NCBI GenBank assembly: GCA_028685875.1
Contig: JAQUDD010000001.1
Location: 96,209-160,208 of the forward strand
DNA from: Candidatus Absconditabacteria bacterium
GTDB taxonomy: Bacteria; Patescibacteriota; Gracilibacteria; Absconditabacterales; Absconditicoccaceae
Direction of reading: 5' to 3'
DNA length: 64,000 nucleotides
Shown: piece by piece, positions 1-10,063 of the stretch
How the letters are laid out: the number at the start of each line of letters is the position of its first letter
How positions within the stretch are numbered: position 1 is the first letter of the stretch
Position numbers and translations under genes: made by a program
Notes under the pieces: model-generated
Seen by the model: only the letters and a program-made list of their open reading frames with translations
Database searches by the model: none
Told to the model about the DNA's origin: nothing

Positions 1-587
1 GCGACGATCATTACGCCTGAGATTTCGGTGTTGGAGAAGTCTACTTCTTTGAAAAAAAGATACACCACGGGAAGTAGCACCGCTAATTGAGAAAATCTTG
101 CGATGATAAGGGACCAGCTTAATCTTTTCATTTTCCAGAAAAGCTGAAGCGGAAGCTGCTGAATTCCGACAAACATATTGCTTGCAGAATAGAACATTGC
201 GAGTGGTAATCCTCGGATAATGAAGGGGTTCTCTGTATAGGCAGGGATGAGATAAGCGACCACTATTGCGAGGGTGTAGATAATCGTAATCATGAACACT
301 CTGGTTCCGATGAATTTATGATATTTGGAAATTAATTCTTTGGATTTTTCTCCGAATTGTTGTTTGAGGACGCTGAGCTGTCTCATTGCTATGGTGTATA
401 CTCAAAAATCCACGAGTGCTGTTCGTCGGGCGAAGTATCTGAAAATTGTTCCATAATCTCCATATCTGAGTGGTCCGAGATAATAGGAAATAATTTTTAC
501 AATCACAAAACCAAAAAGGGCACTCAGTACCCTTCAGAAGAGCTGTCGAGCAGCATCTTTTATGACTAATTTATGATCTTCGGACAT
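1..587 (-). CDS. Polysaccharide/oligosaccharide flippase, C-terminus outside window
   Basis: N-terminal about 195 residues of a multi-spanning membrane protein resembling Wzx-type lipid-linked sugar flippases, which move glycans across the cytoplasmic membrane. The N-terminus has a positively charged amphipathic start, then a long hydrophobic helix followed by YYLGPLRYGDYGT, typical of the family (the YLG..YG pattern after helix 1). Further hydrophobic segments follow. TGA codons at two positions are read as Gly; without this the frame breaks. Start chosen at the ATG at 585-587. The gene runs off the left edge, so its length and C-terminal helices are unknown. Neighbours include CapA-like and efflux genes, consistent with envelope work. 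The family call is from the overall pattern, not an alignment. Confidence 0.65.
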
Positions 588-605
588 TGTACCTGTATTT
601 TAGAA

Positions 606-1061
606 TTAGAACTGAAGTCTTCTAATGAGTTTATCGAATCAGCTTTGTTCATAACTTTCCAGTATAGGGAGATGTTTGTTTAGTTCTTCTATAAATTTTT
701 CTAGATTCTCTGTACCATCTTTGATGGTAAAGATTTCTATTTTATTGGTGTGTAGTAGTACAATATTTTTAATAACCTGTGCCTTGGTATTGTATTCTAA
801 TAAGAATCCTTTGAAGTTATTTCGTGTATGTACCGTATCCCCTTTTTTTAGTCCAGATTTTTCGATCTTTAGACTTGTTTCTTCATTGGTTTTGGTCAAT
901 AAAAAGATGTATCCTCCTACGAAAGCGAAGATAATAACAGCACCAAAAATATTATTCATCATAATAGATCCGAGAATCACTGCTCCAATTACTATTAGAA
1001 AAATGAGGTATCGCCACTGAGATCTTTCAAAGTGTTCTCCGTTGTAGATTTTGAGTTCCAT
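606..1061 (-). CDS. Small membrane protein with two N-terminal helices
   Basis: 151-residue protein not assigned to a family. It starts with a polar MELKIYNGEHF segment, has two adjacent hydrophobic stretches at about residues 18-35 and 38-56, then a soluble C-terminal domain of about 90 residues with mixed charge that could be a small beta domain on the cytoplasmic side. One TGA near the end (after YEQS) is read as Gly, giving a stop at TAA 606-608; the standard code would cut the last ten residues. It lies between the flippase and an FKBP lipoprotein with short gaps, all on the same strand, so it may be co-transcribed. Function unknown. Confidence 0.6.
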
Positions 1062-1084
1062 GAGAGATGATACGAGAACTAAAG

Positions 1085-1747
1085 TTAATTGATTGCTTTA
1101 ATAGTTACGTCAAAAATGAGGTCTTTCCCAGCGAGAAAATGGTTTGCATCAAAGGTAATCTCTTGGTCTGTTTTTTGGGTGATGATTGCGGTAAGATAGG
1201 CATTAAGCATGATGGTTGCTCCTTCTTCAAATTCGTTTGCGTTTGGAATTTCGCTAATAGGTACTACGTATACTAATTCTTCCATTCTTTCTCCATATCC
1301 TTCCGCTGCTGGGATATTGATACTTTTGGTTTGTCAGAGTTTCATTCCTACTACTCCTTTATCAAATCCCGCAATCATTTGTCCTTCTCCTACTTTAAAT
1401 TCTAGTCCTTCCGTATAATTTCTTCCTTCTGAGTAGGTTCCACAAGCTCTAGCTACGGATTCTACACTTGTATCAAATACACTTCCGTCAGGGAGTCTTC
1501 CAATATAATCTACGGTGATGAGATCACCACTCTTTACTTCTTCTCCATTTCCTTCAAGGTCGGCGGCATCTAAATAGGCCTGTATAGCTTCTGGACAGCT
1601 CATAGTGTTTTGTGTATCATTAGATAAAAGGGTTTCTTCTGGGAGGGGAGTTGTTGTCTCTTCTTGTGGAAGATCTTTGTTTGTTCCGCAGGCACTAAGT
1701 ATTAGGACGCTGCTTATTATAAGCATTACTCAAAGTTTTTTATACAT
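1085..1747 (-). CDS. FKBP-type peptidyl-prolyl isomerase lipoprotein
   Basis: 220-residue predicted lipoprotein. The N-terminus is a short signal peptide ending in the lipobox LSAC (Cys 17), followed by a Pro/Glu/Thr-rich linker and an FKBP domain. Family features visible are DLITVDYIGRLPDGSVFDTS near residue 85 (V-x-Y-x-G-x-L-x-DG-x-x-F-D) and VGEGQMIAGFDKGVVGMKLG, followed by I-x-I-P-A-x-x-G-Y-G. The Gly of MKLG is encoded by TGA and sits at a conserved FKBP glycine. FKBPs catalyse cis-trans isomerisation at prolines; this one would act outside the membrane on secreted or surface proteins. The start ATG at 1745-1747 gives the proper signal peptide, whose own Gly 6 is also a TGA. Confidence 0.85.
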
Positions 1748-1764
1748 TGTGATAAAAGAAAAAG

Positions 1765-3453
1765 TTAAAAATTTATTTTGTCTGAGGATTCTATAATTTG
1801 CACCATGGCCTCCCTTGGGAGCTGTGTTTTTATTTCTTTCCAGTCGTTTCGAGTTCTTCCTAGTTCTATTTCTCTCTCCTCTGTATTTGTTTCTGATTGG
1901 ATTAGTAGCTTTCCCTTCGTCTCAGAGATGTTTGTTATACTTTCTTTTGGCAGGAAGATATTATCGGTATTGAGAGAGAATATTACGGATGCCACACTAT
2001 ACTCCATTTGAGTTTCTTCTAGAAGTTCAATCTCTAGACTATAGATTCCTTGCTCATTTGCAATAGGACTCTTTGTGAGGAGGACTCAGCTGTGAGCATT
2101 ACTTCCATCATAGATGAGTATTTCTTCTTCCGGTTCAACAAGTAGAAACTCTTCGAGACTTAGATTTACTTTAATCGTGGGGGAATGGTTTTTTTGGATG
2201 CTAAAGAGAGGAGTTCCTGTATATATTTCTTGTCCCTCTTCTACCAATATTTCTTTTATGATACCGTCACTACTTGCTCTAGCTGTAAGTTTATTATAAA
2301 GGTTATATGCTTTTTCGTATGTTAGTCTTTGGAGTTCGAGCTCATGTTGAAGCTGTTGTTGTTTTGCGGAGTTTGTGTTGAGGAGGAGTTCATATTCGAT
2401 TTTCTTTTTTTCTAGTAGATTTTCTATGGTGTATATTTCTTGTTCTTTATTCTGTGTTTGCGTTTGATACCAAAGTTCTTCAGCCTGAAGCTCTTCATCT
2501 GATTTTACTTGGGTGAGAGTAAGGCTTTTTTGGTAGAGTAAAAGAAAATTTTCTTTCTGTCTTTGGAGGAGACGTATTTCTATTATTATCTCACTTATGA
2601 ACTCTTCTAGTTCTGTAATTTCTGAGCTTTGATATAGGATTAGTTTATTTGTTTCTAGTATGTTTTCTACTTGTTGATATCCCTCAAAGAGTTTTTGGTA
2701 GTATTGTTGTAAAAGGGCATTCTCTTCGGAATGAGAGAGGGTCTGGATTGTGGTTAGATACCTCTTTAGTTCTTCATTTGTTTTGAGGATTGCTTCTTTA
2801 TTCTGGCTCTGAATGCCATAAAACTGGTTGGCATTTATTAGCTTATTGATTGTTTCTTGTGTTTGTTTGACCAGCGTGATTAGTTTTTCCTTTTCATTGG
2901 ATGATGATCATAGAAGGAGCTCTTTGTTGTTTTGTTCCTCTTTCCTGTTGTTTTCTTTTTCGTTGAGAAGGTTTGCGAGTTCTTGTTCAGCATTTTTGAG
3001 CTCTAAAGTAAGGAGAGCGATTTCCTGTTCTCAAAGTTCCTCTGTACGTTTACTATTCTGTTCGTGAAGTGCTAATTCTTGGCTGATAAGGTGGGATTGT
3101 TCTTCTCCTTGTTCAAGAGTTGAGCTATATTGTTTGTTGTTCTCTGCTATATTTATGACGGGCTGTCCATTTTTTATTGCAGTTCCTTCTTGAATTCTAA
3201 CGTATTCAATTTTTCCCTCTACTTCTGCATAGACTATAATCTCTGGATTCTGGATTATCGATCCTATTTTTGCATGGGGAAAAGTTTTAGAGAGTTCTTC
3301 GATGCTTTGAAAAGTATTTTCTTCTCCGATTTCTTCTGCTTGTGTTGTTAAATTTTGGTAAAATAAAACTCCACTCCAAAATATTCCAATGACTATTCCA
3401 ATGACTATTCCAAGGCTGATTCGTAGTATATGAGTTGGTTTTAGTTTTTTCAT
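1765..3453 (-). CDS. HlyD-like membrane fusion / efflux adaptor protein
   Basis: 562-residue protein with one N-terminal membrane anchor (about residues 11-32), a beta segment EVEGKIEYVRIQEGTAIKNG near residue 78 that looks like the first half of a biotinyl-lipoyl-type fold, a very long coiled coil rich in Glu, Gln and Leu (about 105-385), then ARASSDGIIKEILVEEGQEI, the second half, and a C-terminal beta domain. This layout is that of HlyD/EmrA/MacA adaptors that link inner-membrane transporters to export. No transporter partner is adjacent, so the substrate cannot be told. Two TGA codons (after TEEL and LLL) read as Gly keep the frame open. It lies 17 bases upstream of the FKBP lipoprotein gene, probably in one operon. 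Confidence 0.75.
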
Positions 3454-3504
3454 CCTAAGGATAGTAAAAATGTAACTTAAATGAACCTTAAAAAGAAATC
3501 AGTG

Positions 3505-4629
3505 TTATTGTTGTATGTTGTTTAACATTTCTTGGTAGGTTTGGTTATCAATACTACTAAATATTCCGTCATTTGTTTGTGTCATTTCAAGTTGATCAAG
3601 ATATATGTTTATTCAAAAGGGTCTTTTTTCAATTTTGAATCCGGCGAGGAGTGCGATGTAGGTTGGAACGGTTCTTTTTTGGAGGCTATGATCATAGATG
3701 GTGTCGTAAGGTCCACTGTTGGTTCTTTTCCCTCGAGATTGGTCAAAAAGAAAATTCCCCAATGAATAGATAATATATTTTCCTTTGTACTGTTCAATTT
3801 CTCCTGGGACATGCGAATGTCCACCAATGATTAGGTCTGTTCCTGCATCAATGAGCTCATGTGCAAGATTTTTTTGCCCTCTATTAGGATGCAATCTATA
3901 TTCTGCACCTCGATGAAGGGAAAGAATTTTCGCATCACAGTTTTCCTCGTCCATGATTTGAAGCTGTTCTTTTATTTTTATTGCATTGAGTGCATTTCGT
4001 GAAATTTTTCCTTCGCCGACTTTTACATATTGTCCATCGTAGGAGTAGGATTGAAAGCAGAGTTTTATTCAATTTTTTTCTTCACTTCGCATTTGTTCGC
4101 TTTCTTCAGGACTTAATCCTGCTCCAATGTGGGCGATGCTATTTTCTTGTAGAATTTCTTGGGTCATTTTTACTCCTTTGTATCCTACGTTGATGATGTG
4201 GTTGTTTGCTAGACTTAGGACAAGGCTATTGTTCTTTTTTAGTTGGTTGAGTGTTTCAACGTTTTGAGGATTAGACTGGAAAAGAAATCAGCCTTTTGGG
4301 ATATCGTTGTCAGGAGTAGTAAAGAGACTTTCTAGGTTAAATAAGAGCGTACACTCTCCCCGATCACAAGTTGAAAATGAGGAAAGAGGGTGATAATTTT
4401 CTCCGGTAAAGATGCGATCATATCCTTGGTTTTTGTTGAGATACCCAATATATCTGGAAAGCATAATATCTCCTCCTGCTACTAAGTACGTTGAGGGAGT
4501 TATTTTGTTGTTGAATGAGAGTGCAATGTTTGTTCTAGTATTATTTTTGTTTAAGACAAAAGTGCTTCCTAGTAGGAGAAAGCAAGAGAAAATAATAATG
4601 CTATAGTTATAAAGATTTTTGGGTAACAT
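3505..4629 (-). CDS. CapA/PgsA-like poly-glutamate or capsule-type metallophosphatase-fold protein
   Basis: 374-residue membrane-anchored protein. After an N-terminal hydrophobic helix comes AGGDIMLSRYIG, then NLESLFT, LANNHIINVGYKG, SLHRGAEYRLHPNRGQ and GTDLIIGGHSHVPGEIE with YSLGNFLFDQ, the ordered metal-binding motifs of the CapA family (calcineurin-like fold). CapA/PgsA proteins take part in poly-gamma-glutamate or capsule synthesis, though many homologues are uncharacterised. Three TGA codons are read as Gly. I chose the ATG at 4627-4629 because it lies just after the dnaX stop and starts directly at the membrane helix; an upstream ATG at 4687-4689 would overlap dnaX by about 40 bases. 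Stop TAA 3505-3507. Confidence 0.8.
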
Positions 4630-4645
4630 ATAGGGATTTATGATA

Positions 4646-6145
4646 TTATGATGCAATTTTTCTTGCGAAGTAGGCTTCTTTATTTTCAAAGGTAATTACG
4701 ACATTTGTTGCTATTCACAATTCTTCTGAGAAGAGTTTTTCAAGTTCTACTTTGTTTTTCTGGATATTGAGTTCTGCTGTCATATTGGTCACTATCAGAG
4801 AGATTATGTTGTTTTCGATGGTTTCTATTACAGCATGTTCCTTTAAAAACCCTTGTACCATGGGAGTTGTTGTCTTTGCAATGATGGTATTTAGGAGGGC
4901 TATATAGTCTGAGTTGTTTGGTGTTTGTCTTTCTTTTTGTGCGATTTCAGGTTTTGTTGATTCTGCTTTTGTTGGCTCTAGATCCTTCACATTCGTTCAA
5001 GATGACAGTATTTTTTCTTCAGCTTTTTTCTTTTCTGTTTCTATAGGAATAGATGGTTGGGATACTTCCTTTCTCCCAAACCCCCTCTGTTCTTTGGACA
5101 TCTCCTTTTCTCAGGGGAGAACAAAATGTGCCGTGTTAGGATTGAGATATTTATTGAGGGCGATTTTATAGATTACTGCTGGATAAGGGTAGTATCTGAT
5201 TTGGCGTATGATTTCACCGAATATTTCTGAAACTTGTAGATAAAAATCTGTATCTTCAAGAAGGTGTTTATCAATAAATCCAATGAGTTGTTTTGTAAAT
5301 TGGTATAAATCAATGCCGTCGTTGCTGATTTGTTCAATACTAGCAAATACTTCTTCTCTCTTTCCTGTTTTGATCGTATCTAAAAAGGATTTAATACTTG
5401 CTTCGGAACTTACTCCCAAAAATTTGCTGACATTCTCTTGGGTGATTTCTCACAAGATGCTCACTTGATCAAGATATTTTACGGCATCACGTACACAGCC
5501 TTCTGAGATGTTTGCGATAAGTTCAAGAGCTCCTGTATCATATTTGAGTTGTTCTTTGTTACAAATATTTGCGAGATGTTCCGACATTTCATCATTGGGT
5601 ACTTTTTTGAAATTAAATACCTGACAACGTGAGATGATTGTTTCGGGAACCTTTTGAATTTCTGTAGTTGCTAAAATGAAGCAGACATTTCCTTTGGGTT
5701 CTTCAATAGTTTTGAGGAGAGAGTTGAATGCTCATTTAGAAAGCATATGTACTTCGTCTATGACATAGATTTTCTTTTTAAGGTCAGTAGGTGGGTAAAG
5801 TGCCTTATCCAAGATTTCACTTCTGATGTTATCTACTCCTGTATGAGAAGCAGCATCAATTTCTACGTAGTCAAGTGTCGTTCCGGTATTGATTGCTTGG
5901 CAGTTAGCACATTGGTTGCAAGGATTCCCGTCTTGAGGATTGAGGCAGTTAATGGCCTTTGCTAAAATTCTTGCGGAAGTGGTCTTTCCCGTTCCTCTTG
6001 GTCCACAGAGGAGATAATTCTGAAGAGAATCTCTGCTAGATTGCATTTTGGCTTTGAGGATTCAGATGATATGTTGTTGTCCAATCATTTCGTCAAAGGT
6101 TTGTGGACGATATTTGTTTGCTAAGGAGAGGGAAACTTGGTTCAT
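4646..6145 (-). CDS. dnaX: DNA polymerase III subunit gamma/tau
   Basis: 499-residue clamp-loader ATPase. The N-terminus SLANKYRPQTFDEMIGQ is family-typical. Walker A is GPRGTGKTTSARILAKA near residue 43, the four-cysteine zinc module is CxxCxxCxxC-like (CLNPQDGNPCNQCANCQ), the Walker B region is YVIDEVHMLSKG, and sensor 1 is LATTE. Six TGA codons are read as Gly, including the one in MLSKGAFNSLLKTIEEP, where family members have Gly or Ser plus Ala-Phe-Asn. The C-terminal half carries two in-frame palindromic repeat insertions (5079-5122 and 4979-5006) in the linker before a final small domain. Start ATG 6143-6145. No internal frameshift signal for a separate gamma form was recognised. Confidence 0.92.
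4979..5006. repeat. Palindromic repeat family B inside dnaX
   Basis: Copy of the GGATYCTTC..CGTTCAGAATGAC repeat (here GATCCTTCACATTCGTTC then AAGATGACAG). It lies within the dnaX linker and is translated on the minus strand as ILSSGTNVKDLEP, with one TGA read as Gly. The same family recurs at 7389, 38653, 52758, 53500 and 53575. Confidence 0.75.
5079..5122. repeat. Palindromic repeat family C inside dnaX
   Basis: Diverged copy of the family C element (AACCCCC..TCTCCTTTTCTCAGGGGAGAAC). It is translated in frame on the minus strand as VLPGEKEMSKEQRGFG within the low-complexity linker of DnaX. Related copies lie in rsmA (14464), tgt (27320) and prmC (56294). Confidence 0.65.
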
Positions 6146-6191
6146 AAGGAAGATTACAGAAGATTATAAAAGAGTATTTCAGAGATTTTAC

Positions 6192-6234
6192 TACCACCCG
6201 GGGTCTTGTATATGATGTTTATTAGACCCCGGGT
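6192..6234. other. Perfect 13-bp GC-rich inverted repeat between divergent dnaX and rRNA methyltransferase genes
   Basis: CCACCCGGGGTCT and AGACCCCGGGTGG are exact inverse complements separated by 17 bases, followed on the plus strand by GATTTTT. It looks like an intrinsic terminator, but no gene converges here: dnaX starts at 6145 on the minus strand and the methyltransferase at 6334 on the plus strand. It could be an attenuator for the plus-strand gene, an operator, or the terminator of a short transcript starting within this 188-base gap. Confidence 0.7.
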
Positions 6235-6333
6235 GGGATTTTTACAGGTCTTTTTGTTCTTTCTTTGAGCTTAGCCATTCAGACTTTTTTTTCAAATTGA
6301 AATCTTTAGAATCTTGGGAAATAATTTAGTTTT

Positions 6334-7848
6334 ATGGGTTCAATGAAAAGATTTAGCTATCTGGATATGGTGAAGGAGCTTTTGAGTGAGAAGGATTTTT
6401 TGCGTTTTGAAAAGCTGTATATGAGATCTGTGAAAAAGAGTGTGAAATTGATGAAATCTCGTTTGAGTGAAGAAGTGTTGAGAGAAGAGCTTTGAAAAAG
6501 CTGATGGGAGTTGCAAGCTCCAGAATTTTCGTTTGATGGGAGGGTGTATGATGATGTGCTTTTTGTGGAAAAGGAAGATAAACAGAGCTTGGGAAGTCAT
6601 TTTCTGCATCAGGCGGGGTGTTTGTATGTGCAGGAAATGGCCGCTGGGATGTCAGTGCAGGTGCTTTTCAATTGAGAGATTGCTTCGCAGGCTCGCAATG
6701 ACCTTGTGGTGTTGGATATGTGTGGAGCTCCTGGAGGGAAGAGTGTGCAAATTGCAGATAGGTTGAAGTCTGTGGATTGTTTCGCAGGTTCGCAATGACA
6801 ATCCGTTCTCATTGCAAATGAGATGCATCCATGAAGAAGGAAGGCTTTGCAAGCGAATTTGGAGAGATGCGGGTTTGAAAATGTTTTGCTTACAGGATAT
6901 GATGGGAGGAAGTTTGGAGAACTTTTGTCAGAGCAATGCGACAAGGTACTGCTAGATGCACCGTGTAGTGGAGAGGGAATGCAATATAAATCAGATTTTA
7001 AAGTGTATCAATGGAATGAAAAAGTAGTGAGGAAGATTGCTAGTGTGCAGGAGGAACTTTTGGTTTCTGGGTTGCAGGCGTTGAAGGTGTGAGGTGAGCT
7101 CGTGTATTCGACTTGCACGACGAATGTGATTGAAAATGAGCTGGTGGTAGCGAAGGTGCTGGAGCGTTTTGGTGATGCGATTGAGCTTTTGGATGTGGAG
7201 ATAAATCAGAAGTCTGAGTGAATTTCTGAATGGAGGGGAGAGGAAATATTGGATATCGATTTGGCGAAGAAGCTTGCGAGATTTTGGCCTCATGTGCAGG
7301 GGACGGGAGGTTTTTTTATTGCAAAATTTAGGAAGGTGAAGAAATTTTTGCAGGAAATGTCTTCAGAAAAGACTGAGATATCTTCATTGGATTCTTCGCA
7401 TTCGTTCAGAATGACGTGATATGGAGATTTTTCTACTAGTGTGCAGGAGCAGGTATGGAAGTTTTTAGGAGAGGAGTTTTGAATAGAGAAAGATGAATTT
7501 GTTTATTTGCAATTTGTGCAGACGAAATATGAGGTGCGCGTGGTGAGTAAATGAGCTCTTCCTTTTTTAGGTCAGCTTTTTGTGGAGAGTGTGGGCTTGC
7601 CTATTCTGAAGAAGTTAACTGATGAGAGTTATCTTCCTTTGCTTGGTTTGGCGAAAGTGTTTGGGGGTGTTGCAACAAAGAACATTCTTGATATTGATGA
7701 TGAACAAGCTAAGTATTTGCTAGAAAAAAAAGATTTGAAAGATGAGAGATTGACTCAATTTGAGGGAAAATTTGTAATTTTAAGGTGGAAAGGAGTTGGA
7801 CTTGGTTTGGTTTCGGTGCAGTGAGGAATAGGGAAGAATAAGTGTTAG
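6334..7848 (+). CDS. NOL1/NOP2/Sun-family 16S rRNA m5C methyltransferase (RsmB/RsmF-like)
   Basis: 504-residue SAM-dependent RNA cytosine-5 methyltransferase. Motifs visible are LDMCGAPGGKSVQIA (SAM motif I), DKVLLDAPCSGEGM (motif IV with the DAPCSGxG cysteine) and LVYSTCT (motif VI with the catalytic cysteine). The C-terminal part contains FVYLQFVQTKYEVRVVSKGALP and a final PUA-like domain as in RsmF. Eleven TGA codons are read as Gly, including positions in VGGELVYSTCT and the start of the GALPFLGQ segment. Three palindromic repeats (6676, 6773, 7389) are embedded in frame, adding non-family peptide. Start ATG 6334; a second ATG at 6343 is possible. Stop TAG 7846-7848. Confidence 0.85.
6676..6702. 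repeat. Palindromic repeat family A, in frame inside methyltransferase gene
   Basis: AGATTGCTTCGCAGGCTCGC followed by AATGAC, a short imperfect palindrome recurring in many intergenic regions of the window. Here it is translated as EIASQARND between the N-terminal part and SAM motif I of the rRNA methyltransferase. Confidence 0.8.
6773..6800. repeat. Second family A repeat inside methyltransferase gene
   Basis: TGGATTGTTTCGCAGGTTCG followed by CAATGACA. It is translated as VDCFAGSQGQ; the TGA in CAATGAC is in frame and is passable only as Gly. It sits just after SAM motif I. Confidence 0.8.
7389..7415. repeat. Family B repeat inside methyltransferase gene
   Basis: GGATTCTTCGCATTCGTTCA followed by GAATGAC, translated as LDSSHSFRMT between the catalytic domain and the C-terminal domain. 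An in-frame TGA follows immediately and is read as Gly. Confidence 0.75.
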
Positions 7849-8063
7849 TATAAGATTACAGAAGATTTGGGGGTGATAGAGGCCGAGGTTCTACATAGGA
7901 TATACATGCAACCCTGGGGGTCAAGTTGATTTGCAGCTGGGTAAAAGTTATATATTTTACTGTATATATCATACTATTTTTTGACAGATGAATTTAGTCA
8001 AATAATTACTTGATTTTTATATTGTAAAATGTACTTAGGAGTCAGATTTATCTGATTTTTGGG
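7849..8063. other. Intergenic region without recognised gene
   Basis: 215 bases between the methyltransferase and dprA. It begins with AAGATTACAGAAGATT, a short motif also near 6150 and 27732. No coding frame or clear terminator was recognised. A TTGACA at about 7980 lacks a good -10 at normal spacing. Confidence 0.5.
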
Positions 8064-9071
8064 ATGAAGATGGAAGGGGCAACAAAGAAAATATTATATT
8101 ATTCATTGGATGAAATGATGACATCTGCTAAGCTCAAAGCTTTGAAAACCATTTCCTTGGATCAGGAAAAGGCGGGGAAATTACAGGATTGGATGCAAAA
8201 ATACCAGATCAAATGAGTGATTCAAGACTCTCAAGAGTTTCCTTGGAAATTTTCTCAAACGGTGCGTAGTCCTTATATTGTGTATGGGATGGGGAATTGG
8301 GATTTGCTTCAATCAAAAGTACTTTGAATAGTGTGACCAAGAGCGATTTCTCATTATGCTGATCAAGTGATGGAGGGTCTTTTTCAAAAATTATCCTCTT
8401 GTCATGTAGTTACCGTGTCTGGTTTGGCGAGAGGGGTAGATCAAAAGTGTCACGTTTTATCTTTGCAGTATGGAATTCCTACTATCGCGATACTGGGGGG
8501 AGGATTGAGATATTACCTTAAAAGAAGTGAAAAAAAACTGATTTCTCAGATTGTAGAAGCGGGTGGGCTGGTGCTTTCAGAATTTCCCTTGGATTTTCAA
8601 CCCACTACTTGGAGCTTTCCGCAGAGGAATAGGATTATTGCAGGACTCAGTGATGTGGTGTTTGTACCGGAAGCCAAGGAAGGATCCGGGAGTTTGATTA
8701 CGGTAGACTTTGCTTTACAGATGAAAAAGGAGGTGATGGTCGCTCCGAATCCTCTTTTTTCTCTAAATGGGTGAGGAACTAATCAGCTCATTGCAGATAA
8801 AAAAGTGACGATGCTTCATGATTTTGATCAGATTATTTCTTGTTTTCCGCTCAAAACTGATAAGTATCTTCAAACAAACTTAAACGAGAGCATATTGACA
8901 GAACAGGAAAAAATTTTGCTGACTTTGGTTCAAGAAAATACTACTCGTGAATTTTCCTCGTGGAGAAGTGAATTCTTTACCGATTTTTGAGTACTTCTTT
9001 CAGAACTGACTATACTTGAAATGAAGGGACTGATTGGACAGTCTTCTCCAGGAATTTATTTTGTCAAATAG
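8064..9071 (+). CDS. dprA: DNA processing protein DprA (DNA uptake/recombination mediator)
   Basis: 335 residues with the Rossmann-like DprA fold: YIVYGMGNWDLL, then LGIVGPRAIS (family: VGTR..S), VSGLARGVDQKCH, IPTIAILGGGL, LSEFPLDFQP with WSFPQRNRIIAGLSDVVFVPEA, and GSLITVDFALQMKKEV. A short winged-helix-like C-terminal domain (LTEQEKILLTLVQENTTREF, ending PGIYFVK) follows. Five TGA codons are Gly; two fall in LGIVGPR, the conserved glycines of the family. DprA loads RecA on incoming single-stranded DNA during transformation. With the pseudopilin next door and ComEC at 31125 it supports natural competence. Start ATG 8064, stop TAG 9069-9071. Confidence 0.9.
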
Positions 9072-9153
9072 AAATGTTTGTGTGGGCTTGCAAAACATTT
9101 ACATATGTATACACTTCTTGATGTTTATTTTATTTTATAAACGATATTTATCC

Positions 9154-9753
9154 ATGAAAAAAATCAATTTCAAAGCGTTTACGCTGGTGGAGATGCTGAT
9201 TGTAATTGTGATTATTGGTATTTTGATTGCGGCACTCTTACCGAGACTTCAAGGAGCGCAGGGAATGGCTAGAGATACCTCAAGACAAACGGCCGTTTCC
9301 CAGCTTCAGACTGCTATTGTTGCTTATCAGTCTCTTAATGGTAAACGACCTGGATCAGGAGATGGATCTTCTACAAACGATTTGCTTGAGCAATTGGTAA
9401 CTCAGAATATTATGTCTTCTTTACCAACAGATCCTAATCTAGAGAATGAGTTCACGGGAATAAATAACAAATTAATTTCAGGTGGAGGATATTCTTATGG
9501 TATTTTTACCAAGAATTCTATTAATAGAGGTGGAATTGTTTTGATGGCTAAAACAGAAACAGCAGGAAAATCTAATTGGGTATGGAATTGAGAAGCTAAT
9601 TCTGGTCAGCTTCTTCCAGCAAGTAGAGATATGTCAACTATTTATCCTTGTGCTCAAGTTTCTTTGGGAAGCCCTTATAAACCGAGTACTGGGGCTAACC
9701 AAGCATGTGTAGCTGAAAACACATCCCAACTTTATTATATAGTTCTCTATTAA
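9154..9753 (+). CDS. Type IV pilin / type II secretion pseudopilin
   Basis: 199 residues. The N-terminus MKKINFKAFTLVEMLIVIVI is a prepilin leader with the +1 Phe, Glu at +5 and a hydrophobic helix to about residue 29. The residue before the cleavage point is Ala rather than the usual Gly, which some prepilins tolerate. The remainder is a small globular pilin head with a Gly/Ser-rich region and two cysteines near the C-terminus. One TGA (after WVWN) is Gly. I chose ATG 9154 over an upstream frame because the leader starts there. It likely serves type IV pili or DNA uptake; no pilus assembly genes are in the window. Confidence 0.88.
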
Positions 9754-9777
9754 TAAAAAATATACTTTTTGCTTTTA

Positions 9778-9816
9778 GATCTCCTTTATCCGCCTTTGGT
9801 TAAAGGGGATTTTTTG
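9778..9816 (+). terminator. Intrinsic terminator after pseudopilin gene
   Basis: ATCTCCTTTATCC pairs with GGTTAAAGGGGAT across a short loop and is followed by a run of T. It lies 24 bases after the pilin stop. Confidence 0.75.
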
Positions 9817-10063
9817 TATCTTCTTTATTTGCGTTTTTGAAACACCCTAGAGATGTTATTATTTCATTCTTTTTTTTGTTTACATGAATATCGGGAAACC
9901 TCTTGTTCATAAGGCTCTATTTTTTGTATGGTATCAGATATTTTATCTTTCTCGTAAAGAATCATTAAATTTTACCAAGGAAGGTTTAGGGTTATCTAAT
10001 ATATAGCTTTTTAAGTAAGACTGAATTATAAGCGAATCTTCTACCTTTGGGCGGAGATTAAAT
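9817..10063. other. Non-coding stretch between convergent genes
   Basis: About 250 bases between the pilin terminator and the end of the minus-strand gene at 10064. I see no supported gene: a 39-codon plus-strand frame near 9883 and an 83-codon minus-strand frame have no recognisable features, and the latter overlaps the real gene in another frame. Confidence 0.5.
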
